Below are positions 11,642 through 32,648 of a stretch of 64,000 nt of DNA, in pieces. The stretch lies in contig JADHYV010000009.1 in NCBI GenBank assembly GCA_027604705.1, positions 62,001 to 126,000 of the forward strand, in the 5' to 3' direction. Numbering within the stretch: the first letter of the stretch is position 1; each line of letters begins with the position of its first letter. Source of the stretch: Allomyces arbusculus. Its lineage: Eukaryota; Blastocladiomycota; Blastocladiomycetes; Blastocladiales; Blastocladiaceae. The notes under the pieces were generated by a model, which had not been told where the DNA came from, made no database searches, and saw only the letters and a program-made list of their open reading frames with translations. A program made the translations under genes and the position numbers.

Positions 11642-13532
11642 TCAGTACCGCGCAGCGCCGAGCGTTTGGCGGCACACGGCGCACATGGCATTCGCGACCT
11701 CGAGTTCCTTCTGCTCGATAATCCGGTCAAACTGCGCGCGAATCCGCTGCACCTCCGTCTGCCACTGCCGGTCGCGCTCGGCCATGTCTGGCTGCCCTTG
11801 TTTCCCCTGCTGCGACTGCTGCTGCGCGGCACGAATCTGCTCCTGCGCCTGTTGTTGCACCTGCGCGAGCGCCGCCGTCGCTTGGTTCGCCTGTACCGTC
11901 GCCTGCACCGCGGCACGCTCCAACTGCCGCGCGCGGTTCGCCCAAGCGTCGCACTCGCCGCGCACCGCACGCACGCGCTCGTCGGCCTCGTTCAGTCGAG
12001 CGCGTAAATTGCGCGCGTCGCCGCGCACGACCTCGACGTCGTTTTGCGCGGCCGCAAGCCGGTGCGCGAGTTGCGCGGCCATGGCATCGCGCACGACGGC
12101 GTCGTTGCGCGCCGCGAGCAAGTGCTGCTCGAGGTCCGCCGCGCGGTGCAAAGTGCGGTCGAGTTCTCCGCGAAGGTGCGTGACCGTGCCGACTTGCGCG
12201 CCCATCGCGCCTTGTAGTTGCGCGACGCGCGCTTCGGCGGCGGAAGCTTGCGCCGCGAGTTGCCGGCACTGTGTTTCGGCGGAGACGGCGCGCGCGTGCG
12301 CCGTGTCGGTCGTGCTGCGCAGCGAGCGGAGGTCGGCGAGCCATGCGGACAGGAGCGGGGCGAGCGCCGGGTCTTGGGTTGACGCGACGGCCGATTCGAG
12401 CGCGGCGATCTTGCCGGCGAGCGTCGTGTGTGGCGACAGGCCCGGCACGGCAGTCGTCGTAGGAGCAGGCTTGGGCGGGACCTCGGCAGCGACCGACTCG
12501 GTCTGCTCGGCCTCAATCTCGTGCTCGCTGTCTTCATCCTCGTCCGACATGATCTGGTTGCGCAGCGGCGTCGGTCCTGTGGTCTTGCGGCGCATCGACG
12601 CGTAGCTCTTGACCTGCTCGTGCACCGGTGCGCGCAATGGGGTCGTCGCGGCGGCAGAGGCGGCGGCCTTGGGCGGGGAATCGGGTTTCGTGGGCGGGCT
12701 CTTGTTGGCCTGGGTGTCGGGCGACCGCGGCGCCGCGGCCTTGATTTCAATCGCCGAGGTCGCGACGAGGGGTAAGAAAAGGGTGTTTGGCAGAAGCGCG
12801 GGCGAGGTGGAAACTTGGTCGGGCACGTCGACGGCAGCAGCAGGGGCGGGAGGACTTGAGATGGTGGCCTCATCAGCGGGGGAAGAGAGAGGAGCTTGCA
12901 CCAGTTCGTCGTCCTCGGTCGGGACCGCGTCGTCGGATTGCGGCACACTTGGTTCCAAATCAATGGCCTCAACACTACCGCGCTCCTCCGAGTCCTGATC
13001 GGCCGCGACGGCATGCGGCTTGGTTCCGTCCGGGGACGGCGACAGCGACGCGGTCGTGTGCCGGTCGGCGCGCTCGCCCTCGGCGGAAACGGGCATCGCG
13101 TCGTCGCTGGCGCGTGCAAACTGATCGGCGACCGCAGCAAACTGATCAGCGGCTACAGAGGGCGGCGGCTCGCACTCGTCGGTCGTGACGAGCGCCCAGG
13201 TGCCGCTGTTGGGTCCAGATGTCGCGGTTGTCGTCGCGTGCAGGTCGAGCTGGCGCGATTTATGATCGACTGCGAGGGTCGGGCTGTCGGTGCGGGCTAG
13301 AAGTCGGTGCGGGACGCGTTAGCGATATCACTAGTGGGACTAATTGACGGACAAGCGCAGGAAACTGGATCCTACGCGATCCGGCCGGGGACGGCGCGTC
13401 GCTGGACAGCGCGTGGTGGTCGGCCTCGGCGTCGCTGGCAGCGTGCACAGCGTCGACGAGCACGGGGCTCGGGCTGGTCGACCCGGCGTCGTGCGGGTCG
13501 GGTTCCTTGCGCGGGTCGGCAGCGGCGATCAT
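11642..13532 (-). CDS. Coiled-coil protein with C-terminal CxxC, unknown function
   Basis: 603 residues in two exons. Exon 1 (13376-13532) begins MIAAADPRKEPDPHDAGSTS; the ATG at 13532 is the first in frame. The intron (13297-13375) has donor GTAGGA, a CTAAC branch and acceptor CTAG. Exon 2 (11642-13296) opens with a long low-complexity Pro/Ala/Ser region holding acidic MSDEDEDSEHEIEAEQ. A predicted coiled coil follows (for example LESAVASTQ, ARAVSAETQCRQLAAQASA, VQQQAQEQIRAAQQQSQQGK). The protein ends EQKELEVANAMCAVC plus nine residues, so a single Cys pair sits at the extreme C terminus. A CxxC after a coiled coil could be half of a zinc site or a redox pair, but there is no second pair. 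I do not recognise the family. Confidence 0.75.
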
Positions 13533-16646
<3,114 letters not shown>

Positions 16647-17097
16647 GTCTCGATCGTAGGCGGTGGTGAGATTCTGGAGGTCTCGTGGCCTGGCTGGCTT
16701 GCTCGTTGATACCGTGTCGGGCCGTGGAGTCAGTTGGCGTTGCTGATGGGAAGCTCATACAAGTTTGTTTTGTCGTTCGTTTCGTCGTGATGAATACATT
16801 TTGAGTACAGGTTCAGCTTCGGTACTTCAATGACCCATTGTCCATCCTCCCATCATCTTGAACTGCAGATGCGGCAGCGTCGTGCACCATACATTTTTGC
16901 CGTCGCTGCGCGGCCGTCCCGATCAACAACGCACCATTCCGTGCCAAGCTCCCTGAACGTCAAAGGATCACAAGCGCAGCCCAAGTCGTATCGTTTATTC
17001 AAGACTCTTTCCAGTCCACCCACGTCCCCCTCACGCGTCAGTCATGGCGCGGCGCCCTGCACCGCTCACGATCTCACGCCCCATCATGACCTCCTCC
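16647..17097. other. Convergent intergenic region
   Basis: Between the SEC23 stop and the stop of the acidic secreted protein. Holds 3' flanks only; nothing else seen. Confidence 0.5.
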
Positions 17098-18033
17098 TTA
17101 CGCGTACTGCGCCGAAAACGACAGCCCAGACTTATCCGACGTGAGCTGGAACGACGGCGCGTTTTGCCCGTTCGGCCCCTTGTTCATGGCCACCGCCGCA
17201 AACACCAAGTTCAGCTGCCCGGCATCGACGAAACTGTCAGGAATCGGTGCTGTCGACGTGGCCGTGGCTGTGGCCGTCGTCGTCGACGGCACAAGGATTG
17301 CATCGGACGTCCCCGTCGCGCGCGACGCAGTCGACGTCGTGGGCTTGCCGTTGTTATTGTTGGCGGCGGCATTACTTGCGATATCGGGGTCGACAACGGG
17401 CTCCGCGGCGTCTTGGAACATGGCTTCACGCGCGCGTGACGGGTGCTCGTCCTTGGTTTTCTCGGACGCGGGCGTGCCGGGGTCCATCTGCTTCGATTCC
17501 TGCACCGGCTCGAGCTCGCGGACCGGATCGGCCGCGGCCGCATCCTGCGTCGCCTCAGGCGCCGGCTCCTCCTCTTCGGTCGTCCCGGTCTCCTCGGAAT
17601 CGTCGACCATCACCAGCGGCAGCTCGACCTTGTTCGTCGCCTCCGCCGGCTCCGGCATCTCTGCTGGCGCCGCCGGCTCCTCGCCCTTCTCCGTGTCCTG
17701 ACCAACCCCACTTTCCGCATCCAACGGCGGCTCCACGGCCTCGGTCGCGCCGGGCACCTCAATCGCGTCCCCGAGCCCGGCCTTCACATCTTCCGGCGCC
17801 GCGTCGTCGAGAATATCGTCGACCACCGACTTGATCGTGTCGTCGCCGCCGCGCACGAGCGGTGGGACGCGCGTGGGGACGACGAGCGGGACGGGGTCGG
17901 CGAGTGCGTGCGGGTCGGGCGACGCGTGCGGGTCCGGGTGCGGGTTCGGGTCGGCGCGGACGACGAGGAGAAGGATGGTGAGTGCCAGAAGGGCGAGGGT
18001 CGCCCGGCGCGCAGGGGTGCGCAAGTTGGCCAT
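17098..18033 (-). CDS. Secreted acidic low-complexity protein
   Basis: 311 residues in a single exon. The N terminus is a clear signal peptide (MANLRTPARRATLALLALTI, then LLLVVRADP). Next come a Pro/His/Asp-rich stretch and a long acidic central part rich in Glu, Ala and Pro. A Thr/Ala/Ser-rich segment near residue 240 (TTTATATATSTAP) looks like an O-glycosylation zone. The last 55 residues are less biased (LNLVFAAVAMNKGPNGQNAP, SFQLTSDKSGLSFSAQYA). No transmembrane segment and no GPI-type hydrophobic tail, so it is probably released or wall-associated. I recognise no enzyme domain. Confidence 0.7.
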   Translation of the reverse strand: MANLRTPARRATLALLALTILLLVVRADPNPHPDPHASPDPHALADPVPLVVPTRVPPLVRGGDDTIKSVVDDILDDAAPEDVKAGLGDAIEVPGATEAVEPPLDAESGVGQDTEKGEEPAAPAEMPEPAEATNKVELPLVMVDDSEETGTTEEEEPAPEATQDAAAADPVRELEPVQESKQMDPGTPASEKTKDEHPSRAREAMFQDAAEPVVDPDIASNAAANNNNGKPTTSTASRATGTSDAILVPSTTTATATATSTAPIPDSFVDAGQLNLVFAAVAMNKGPNGQNAPSFQLTSDKSGLSFSAQYA

Positions 18034-18506
18034 AATGGTGTCAGCTTGGTGGAGTGCGATGGATGATGGCAGGGGCGCAGGCTTAGACTCAGGCTTGGAT
18101 TTGGGTCGGGCGGGTCCGGAAGCGCGGGGAGCAGCAGTTGCCGTTGAGAGAGAGAGCGAGGACGGGCCGTCGGTTCAAGGGGTAAGCGCGTCGCGGGCAG
18201 GCATTAGTGAAGTGATCGCGATCGCAACGTCATGCGGGAGGTGGGAGACGCGTCGCGCTGTGTCTCCAGCAAAAGCCTCGCCGCTTCAGCGGCGTCACGC
18301 GAACTGTCGCGAAGCCCAACCAACTGGATGTGCGGGAGACGCCGTCGTTCCCAAATGGCCATTTGCCAGTGAAAATTAAATAGATACAATTGCCATGGCC
18401 GGCCTCGCCCTCCTCCTCTCCCTGTGCCAGCCGTGCACTGTTAATCACACCCAACCCCAACCAACTCCCCCACCGCCTCGCTGGAGGCAGCAGGCCCTCG
18501 AGGACC
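18034..18506. other. Intergenic between two minus-strand genes
   Basis: Upstream region of the acidic secreted protein and downstream region of RVB2. No supported gene or recognisable motif. Confidence 0.4.
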
Positions 18507-25574
<7,068 letters not shown>

Positions 25575-25825
25575 TGGTAGAAGGAGGTCGGGCGCGGGGG
25601 AGGGTGGGTCCGACGAGCTGGCGGCGCGAATCATTGTCCATTGATAGAATTCACACTTGTTTCTCTCCTATCTTCGTGCCGTCGTGTCATGGGGAGCGAG
25701 CCGGTCAATGATGGGGGAATCCATTTGGCCAACGAGTCCTGAGCCAGCACACCGAATCTGTGCGTAAATCAGCATTGTAGCATGCGATGCCTAAACCCGT
25801 TATGTCTCAAAAGTTTACTCACCAG

Positions 25826-26057
25826 GTACTCAAGCATCGAGAGGCGGCACTGCGCGAAATGTTACACTGAGCTGAGCGGTCAGTCATGGTGCCGGATCGA
25901 AGGCTGCGTGACGAAGAAGCGCGGACCAAAAGCCAAGCTCTACTGCACCGAGTGCCACTTCGGCCAGCTGCCACGAGTAAGACGTGTCACAAGGTCAAAT
26001 CAGGATAGCTTCTTGGGCGGCGGTCAACGTTCCGTCAAGGCGCGCTTGGTGTGCTGA
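25826..26057 (+). pseudogene. CWYS-family orphan second exon (B)
   Basis: A CAG acceptor at 25823-25825 is followed by G-TAC-TCA, the usual exon 2 start, then YSSIERRHCAKCY, QSWCRIEGC and KLYCTEC, closely matching the family core. No exon 1, signal peptide or TGCTG/GT donor is visible in the 250 nt between the HMG-CoA reductase stop and this point. It is therefore a fragment unless an unrecognised upstream exon exists. The frame stays open for about 25 further codons beyond the family-like end. Confidence 0.6.
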
Positions 26058-26507
26058 CTGCCATCGTTTGGCGTTCAGTGTGGTTGTTTGTGAGATCCAG
26101 TGCAATCTATCTCGTGCTGGGTATTTTGATGGAGTGTCTCATCACGTTTCCGCACAAATGCTCCCGAATTCAATGTGTCTAGCTATCACGGTAAAGTCAT
26201 GTCTCGGCATGCTTGGACTCACGGCACAACACGCGCGCCACACCCGAGAATCCGGTCAACACACAGGCGGAGCTGAATGACATTTGAAGGATAATTTTAT
26301 GGATTCTTGAAGGCTGTTGTCATGCACCCCCATTCCCCACGTTGCACCCGCAATCCCAGACTCGATAATTGTTTGTATCGCTTTCTCGCGTCGACTCTCT
26401 CTTCCCATGAAATGATCACATCCTTCCACTTCACCAGTCCGGTCCGACGCCACGTTCACCTTCCGAAATACCTGCCTCAGCCGTCCCGTCACATTTCTGC
26501 TCCGACC
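26058..26507. other. Intergenic within the CWYS fragment cluster
   Basis: No supported gene, and no TATA box before the start at 26508. Moderate GC. Confidence 0.4.
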
Positions 26508-26925
26508 ATGTCACGCATCACGACCCTCCTCCTCGCGGTCGCTGCTGTGCTCGCCGTCCTCGCGACCAGCATGACCCTCGCTGCACGCGCATCGTCCGTC
26601 CCCACCAACCATGACCTCGTCAGGAGCACAAACGGCGGCGACGACCTGGATGATGAAGTGCTTGAACCCAACGCTCCCCTGAGCCGCACTGGCTGATGGT
26701 CCTTCTCTTCGTCTCTCCGGAACCGATCCAGCAGGCGACAATCAATTCGGTGATGCTGAGCAGAGACCCCTCGTTCAGTTCTCACATGACGGGAAATATC
26801 ACTGCGGCCTTTCCTATCACAAGAACATGCTACTGCGGTGCCGGACCGATAACTATCGGCGCATGTCCTGCCGGCTGTATTGCGTGAAATGCCCAGCTCT
26901 CGAGCGGACCGATCGGTGCCAGTAG
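26508..26925 (+). pseudogene. CWYS-family gene, degenerate (C)
   Basis: ATG 26508 opens a well-preserved leader, MSRITTLLLAVAAVLAVLAT, very like that of gene G. The exon runs to a TGA at 26694-26696 without the PKCW end or a usable donor. A second-exon-like frame follows at 26778-26925: FSHDGKYHCGLSYHKN, then RLYCVKC. It lacks one G at the acceptor compared with relatives (CAG-TTC rather than CAG-GTA) and has lost the CY cysteine and the WC pair. The two parts cannot be joined by normal splicing, so this is most likely a dying copy. Confidence 0.55.
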
Positions 26926-27647
26926 CTCGGTCTAGGTGGACCGTGCACCCATTCTTGGTTTCGGGTCGTGATCTGGCTTTATGGCTCTTGTTTGCCAGTC
27001 CGATCTGAGTTGGCAATTTGATGTTGGCCTACGAGCAATTAGCAAATCTACTCGAGCGTTATATGACATGGTATTGGTAGTCTTGTTTTGTTTCTTGCAG
27101 CCTTTTGGAGACTGCGATTTGGCGCACTGTGGAGCTCGGCAGGCCAGCAAACCCGACGAACGTGCTCAGTTCATAATGTTCGTTTGACGCAATGTTACTT
27201 GCCATTTCGCAAGCGAGTGCTCCCGTGTCCTGGCGAATGCATTGAAGTGATGTGTAACGAGGTGACCAAAAGCACTGCAACATCGGCATCACAACCCGTC
27301 ATGTCTCCAATTGCTTTGGGCGGCCGAGTGGTGGGCGGCCGAGTGGTGGGCCAACGCGCACGTCGCGGCAGACGGGACGGGTCACCCAAAGAATACATCG
27401 TCGTCTGCTGCCCATTTTACTCGCTGCGATTGATTTGGCGCCGCGCTTTCGACCCACCTCCTCGGCCTCTGGCAAATTGGGGCAGCACGCGTGCCCCGTA
27501 TAAAGTCAGCGCCGCCGTGCCCTGCGCCATCCTCTTTCCTCATTGTTGCGACCCAAGCCTGTCGTCCGCTCTCAAACGTTCCGCGAGCATCACCTCCAAC
27601 CTCCTCAAAACGACCTCGGCAACAGCAGTCCCAACTCAGCTGCGACC
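26926..27647. other. Upstream region of CWYS pseudogene D
   Basis: Holds a 17-nt unit repeated twice in tandem (27318-27351, unit GGCGGCCGAGTGGTGGG) and the TATA box listed below. The part at 26930-27250 is lower in GC. No gene seen. Confidence 0.45.
27499..27505 (+). promoter_or_regulatory. TATA box of CWYS gene D
   Basis: TATAAAG in the context CCCCGTATAAAGTCAGC, about 149 nt before ATG 27648. Nearly the same sequence and spacing as at gene A. Confidence 0.5.
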
Positions 27648-28070
27648 ATGGGACACTTCAAGGCCCCGCTCCTCGCCCATATTGCCGTGATCTAAGTGCT
27701 TGCCGTTCTCGCAGGCATTGCTCGTCGTGCGATCGCGTCGCCAGTGCCTCTCGGCCAAGGCGAAGTCGATTCGAGTCGCCATGATCGCGACGATAGTTCA
27801 AGGCAAGGTGGCTCGAAAGATGATTCGCTCGGCAGTGCTCTTGGGCCAAACGACTGCTGGTGCGGCTCCACTGAGTCGAGCGCCAAAAACGCGAACGAAG
27901 ACGTTTTGATGCAAGAGAAGTTTTGCTGTTCCAGGTACTCAAACGACTGCAAACGGCTGGGCTACGGGATACGGCACTGCGGCCTGTGTTACCGCAAGAA
28001 CAAGTCGACGACGTGGTGTCGTGGAGTCTGCTGGTTCGGTTTGTCTTGTGTTGTGTCAGTCGGACTGTGA
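27648..28070 (+). pseudogene. CWYS-family gene with a stop in the signal peptide (D)
   Basis: Exon 1 (27648-27859) reads MGHFKAPLLAHIAVI, then TAA at 27693-27695, then VLAVLAGIARRAIASP in the same frame, so the leader carries one nonsense codon. It ends in NDCW with donor GTGCGG splitting the Trp codon. Exon 2 (27935-28070) follows a CAG acceptor with YSNDCKRLGYGIRHCGLCYR and TTWCRGVC. Compared with relatives it has an insertion before HC and appears to leave frame after WC, since Cys-rich sequence resembling CQSDCEKTSC continues in another frame. The intact TATA box upstream suggests recent loss. Confidence 0.6.
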
Positions 28071-28258
28071 GAAAACTTCATGTGTCGACCCAACGTCTCC
28101 AACCCTTTTGCGCACAGTAACGCGCTTCGTGGAAGTCTCAAGTCGCTGTCACAACGCCAAATGCAAGGAAACGGTTTTTATATTACAACTTTCGCCCGCG
28201 CATTACACGCCGACAATCCGGGTATCCATCCACTCCAATCACGCCGCGCATCCGCACC

Positions 28259-30012
28259 TCACTGCGCGCCGGTCTCGCCACGCGCCGCTCCTGCCGTCGC
28301 CTCGGCCGCCTTGGCGCGGCGACTGGGCAAGTAGACGAGCACGAGCCACGGCACGACCCCGGTCGTCATGACGGCCCAGCCGAGCGCCGACGTGAGCACC
28401 GATCCCTCTTGGAAGAACGGGAAGATCATGAGGAACGTGGACACGGCAACGACGGCCATGGGCCCAATCGCGTGCACTTGCACGCCCTGCATAGTCGGGT
28501 CGTGGTGGAATATCCCGCCGGAACGCGCCTTGACGACGAGCAGGCCAAGCGATGAGAGGCCGTAGAAGAACCTGTGTGGGCGAGGATGGAAGTGAGCGAT
28601 GGGGACTCTTATGGGGCGATGGAGGAGGTGGGAAAGTGAGTACGGACCAGAGCGGGTACGAGACCATGTCAATGATTCGCCAGAATGTTTCGCCTTGAAA
28701 TGCGAACATGAGCACAATCGTCACGACAAAGTTGAAGAGCACAGCGTGGTCGGGCGTGCCGACGCGGCTGTTCAGGTGCTTGAAAAACTTGGGGAACAGC
28801 ATCAACCCGGCCTCGCCTGTCGCGTGCGCGATCCGCGACGACGAGAACATGGTGATCAGCGAGCACGACAGCACACAGCAGAAGATCAGGAGCGACACGA
28901 TAACGCGACCGGCAGCCCCGAACATGTGCTCGCCCCAGACGGCGGCGAGGGCGTCACCTGCCGTGACAATCGTGTCGTAGGGCAGCGACACGAGGTAGGT
29001 GAAGTTGGCAAACAGGTACAGGACTGCGACGACGGAGATGCCGAGAATTGAAGCCCGGCCAACGTTGCGTTTGGGGTCCTTGAGCTCGCCGAGTGACGAG
29101 GCCAAATTCGCAAATCCATCCTGGGCCCACATGACCTGTCGGGAGGAGAGAACGGCAGAGTGAGTGAGAAGCGGAATGCAACTGCAACAAAAAAAATGGG
29201 TGGAGAAGCGAGAGCGTACCTTGAACATGGCCGCGGCAAACGCGCCCGGATTGGACGTGGTCCCAGCAAACAAGTGGTCACTCGACAAACTTTCGAGGTT
29301 GCGCTTGCCCGGCAGCACACCAAAAAGCGTGATCAACCCGGTCCCGCAAAACAGCACGAGACATGTCACCGACAAGGCTGTGGAAATGGACAGGAACCGG
29401 CCGGCAATGTTGTTCGACAGCAGAATCACGAGCGACTGGAGGACCATGAGCACAACGGCAATCCGCTTGGCATAGAACTCGCCGTACTCGACGTTCGGGT
29501 CCGACGGGAACGTGTCCGGGAATGCGGCGGCAAAGTACTGCCCGGCAATCAGCGACAGGCTCGCGTTGTAGCCCGGGTTGATTAGCGCGACGCGCGTCCA
29601 CGAGAAAATGACGGCAAAGAACCGCGGCGGGCGGCGGAATGCGTGATCGAAAAATGGCGCGTCTCCGCCGCTCTGCGTGATGCGAGAGCCCCACTCGGCG
29701 TAACACATGGCCGCCGTGAATGCGAGCACGGATCCAATGATCCAGAGAATGAGGGCCGGGCCGGTCGCGCCGACGAGCGCAATGATCGCGCCAGGGTTGG
29801 TGAAAATGCCACTGCCAATCATGCCTCTGTACAACATGGACGCGTTAGTTTTGGGATTGGGACGTGCGCAAGTGGTGGAAAGCGTACCCTGCGATGAGCG
29901 CGGCACCCTGCACAACATTGAGGCGCGGAGCGAGGCCGGAACCGCTGGCCTCGGTGGAGAGCATGGCGACGTCGCCGTCGCCCTTGTTCATACCCTTTTC
30001 TGCGCTGTCCAT
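28259..30012 (-). CDS. Amino acid permease, APC superfamily (LAT / MUP1-like)
   Basis: 510 residues in four exons: 29888-30012, 29220-29826, 28648-29135 and 28259-28571. Plasma-membrane amino acid uptake is the family role; the substrate cannot be told from sequence. About twelve hydrophobic helices are seen. The hallmark first helix GMIGSGIFTNPGAIIALVGA is assembled across the first splice, and GSRITQSGGDAPFF follows helix 2. The conserved helix-6 region VMWAQDGFANLASSLGELKD begins exon 3 with the loop lysines PKRN. The end of exon 3, SYPLW, joins FFYGLSSLG in exon 4. The N terminus is cytosolic (MDSAEKGMNKGDGDVAMLST), with lysines suited to ubiquitin-driven endocytosis. All introns are short, canonical and frame-preserving. 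It separates the two halves of the CWYS cluster. Confidence 0.9.
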
Positions 30013-31305
30013 GGTCGAGGTGGTGGTAATCGTTCAGATGTCGGGTCGGGCGCTGAAGACGACTGTCGCACGAGCAAGAAATTGATGCCAGGAATAGCGG
30101 GGCCTCGCCAGCTTTATTGTGCACGACATCCCAACACGCTTCTGTTCGACGACGTTGACCAGCGGGACCAAAACAAGAAGCGCAGCAGCGCGCGCTGACA
30201 CCTCGAGTCTCGACAATGCGCGCGAAGATGGATCTGTCGACCTGATGATCTTCGAGCGCCACGCCCTCGAGTCCCCGACCAAAAAGCAGAGGAGCTGCAC
30301 GCGGAGCGGGTCGAGGTGCCGGTTCAAGTCGCCCACGAGCCACGGGCAAATTGGCTGCCGAAACGGCTTGACTGTTCCTGGCCAGGGTTCTCTCGACTGC
30401 CGAGAAGCATGGCCGAGCCAAATTTAGGCGAAAAGCGTTGTTAACGAGGCTTGTCGATGCGACCACACGGACCCATGATCAAATGAACCAATGCGAAAGC
30501 CCGGCGCAGCAGGAAAGGAGGCTGGTTTGCAACAGCGATGATCGTTCGAGTCCCCCACGAATCATTTCGCCTCGGCTCGCTCGAGGAACAGGTTGCGAAT
30601 CATGTTCCTGACCAAAGTGGTGGAGACAGGAGAGCGCGGTTCGCCGCAAGGGTGCTGCTCGCAATGCCAGTCCTCGGCCGGCGTGGAAGGGCGCGGAAAT
30701 GGTGCTCGTTCCGGGCGATAGTTTGGTGCAGCGACATGGAATGAATATTTGCAGCAAGTCTTGCGGCAGTCGGGCCGCCGAGTCGTTGTGGACGGAAATG
30801 CCGGTGGTGATGGTCAGTGCTGGTGCCGCCAGTCACGGTCGCCATCGACGCCAGCAGCGATGGGATCGACTCACGTCTCGCACGGCCGAATCGGCAGTCG
30901 ATTTAAGGACGCGGTCGCGGCAAACAAAGTCGGCCATGTTTGCGGCCTGCGCGCGCGTTGTTTCAGGGCCCCGCCGAGCGCTGCAGCTCGCGTCACGATC
31001 GACCAGTCTGCTTCGCCGCAGACGAGCTCATGGGCGGTCGCTGGGCGGGCGCTGCCCATGTTTCAAGACCCCCGTTGCGGCCGCGCAGGAGAGCTCCGTC
31101 TCGACGCGTCGCGCGCCCGCCGCGCAGAACCATGGCCCGCCGATGACGTGCTTGCCCTGATCTGATCTGACACCGCCGCCGCCGCCGCCGCCGTCGAGTG
31201 CCGAGCCACGTCGTGCGCCGCGGCACCGACGCGGGCGACACAGCAACGATGCGCCCGCGCGTCCACGATGTTCGTGGTCGGCCTGGCGCTCGCGCACGGC
31301 GACTG

Positions 31306-31312
31306 TATAAAA
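31306..31312 (+). promoter_or_regulatory. TATA box of the lysine-rich secreted protein gene
   Basis: TATAAAA in GACTGTATAAAACGCGC, 180 nt before ATG 31486. Confidence 0.5.
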
Positions 31313-31430
31313 CGCGCATCGCCTCGGCGCGCTCGGCCCTCTTCCCCCCGGCGTTCCCCAAGCTCTCGTCTGGCCGCACGCACGCTCGCGCGCTCTCCAC
31401 TCCGCCCGCCCGCTCGCACGCCCGCACGCA

Positions 31431-31448
31431 CCCCCCCCCCCCCCCCCC
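31431..31448 (+). repeat. C18 homopolymer before a start codon
   Basis: Eighteen consecutive C on the coding strand, 38-55 nt before ATG 31486, so probably in the 5' untranslated region. A C15 run sits at almost the same place before CWYS gene E. Confidence 0.9.
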
Positions 31449-31485
31449 GCTAACGTCGACGACCCCACTCCCCACCTTCTCCGCC

Positions 31486-32163
31486 ATGACGCGCGTCCTG
31501 ATCCTGCACCTCGCGCTCGTCGGCGCGCTGCTCGCGCTGGCCGCGACGACGCCGACCGCGCGCGGCGCGGCGATTGCCGCGCCCGACGCCGACGCGGTCG
31601 AGCTCGCCAAGCGCGGCGGCAAGTGGGACAACGGCAAGAACAAGTACAGCGGCGGCAGCAAGGGCGACTACGGCAGGAACAAGTACGGTGGCGACTACGA
31701 CAAGGGCAAGTACAGCGGCGACTACAATAAACACGATCTGGCCGATGTCGAGACGCACGTCGACCGCGTCCGGCGCGACGTGGGCGGCGACGAGATTGCC
31801 GACGACGAGATTGCCGACGACGAGATTGCCGATGGCAGCGAGATTGACGACGCGAGCAAGCGCAAGCGCAAGGGCCGCAAGGGCCGCAAGCACAAGGGCA
31901 AGAGCCGCAAGCACAAGGGGGGCAAGCGCAAGGGCGAGGGCAAGGGGAAGGCCTACCCGTACCCCGACAATACCTACCCCTGCCCCGACAAGGGCAAGTA
32001 CGGCGTCAAGCCGCAGCCGTCGCCGCAGCCGTCGCCCGAACCTGCTCCTTCGCCGGGGCCCGCGCCTTCGCCTGAGCCCTCGCCAGGGCCCGACGGCGGC
32101 AATGGCAACGGCGGGAACGGCAACGGCGGGAATGGCGGGAACGGCAATGGCGGGAATGCGTGA
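31486..32163 (+). CDS. Secreted lysine/glycine-rich repetitive protein
   Basis: 225 residues, one exon. A signal peptide (MTRVLILHLALVGALLALAA) resembles the leaders of CWYS genes C and G. A Kex2-type dibasic site, LAKR at residues 40-43, would release a mature part beginning GGKWDNGKNKYSGG. Blocks in order are Gly/Lys/Tyr repeats (about 44-78), an acidic repeat of DEIAD units (about 100-125), a strongly basic block (KRKRKGRKGRKHKGKSRKHK), a Tyr/Pro segment, then Pro/Ser-Glu repeats (PSPQPSPEPAPSPGPAPSPE) and a final Asn/Gly tract. No cysteines except one in the Tyr/Pro part. Looks structural or polyanion-binding; function unknown. Base composition is very GC-rich because of the repeats. Confidence 0.75.
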   Translation: MTRVLILHLALVGALLALAATTPTARGAAIAAPDADAVELAKRGGKWDNGKNKYSGGSKGDYGRNKYGGDYDKGKYSGDYNKHDLADVETHVDRVRRDVGGDEIADDEIADDEIADGSEIDDASKRKRKGRKGRKHKGKSRKHKGGKRKGEGKGKAYPYPDNTYPCPDKGKYGVKPQPSPQPSPEPAPSPGPAPSPEPSPGPDGGNGNGGNGNGGNGGNGNGGNA

Positions 32164-32648
32164 GCGGGCTGGCGGGCCGCGTCTAGGCTGGCAAGTATGC
32201 GAGCTGCGGCGTCGTCGTCGCGGTGCTGCAGCGAGTCGGTCCGCGGGCTGCGTGACGCGGGCTCGTGTCGTGCTCGCGGATGATGGTGCTTGTTGATTCG
32301 TGCTTGTGATGTTCCGCGTGGTCGATTTTTCCTTTGGCGCGCGTTTGGCGCCGCGCGCACGAGTCTGGCCGGGCGTTCTTCTAGAGCATCTTTGGCCGAG
32401 CGTTTGAAATGAATTCAAGAGCGTTATGTGAATTGAAGGTGTCGTTGTGGCAATTGTCAAAGGACTCACTGCACAGCCTCTTTGAAGTGAGAGAAGTCAA
32501 CGCTTCACTTTGGCGCGACGCTGCACCACAACGTCATGACTGTCCAGGCAAAACAAAAACCGATGGACATTTGCGGAAACGAAAAACACTCAAACGCAGC
32601 TCTGCGCGACACAAACCGTGGCGCACATTAGATATCGACCGCAACACA
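32164..32648. other. Convergent intergenic region
   Basis: Downstream of two convergent genes. No gene or motif supported. Confidence 0.4.

Larger units (their letters stand above)
30013..31485. other. Long intergenic stretch without a supported gene
   Basis: 1473 nt between divergent genes (permease to the left, lysine-rich secreted protein to the right). Short Arg/Ser-rich frames occur on both strands; none has a signal peptide, domain or CWYS-like motif. Contains the TATA box and C-run listed separately. Confidence 0.45.

Noticed and set aside
10899-11684. 261-codon minus-strand frame between two genes
   Set aside because: Ser/Pro/Leu-rich product of a pyrimidine-rich tract, no ATG-supported conserved sequence.
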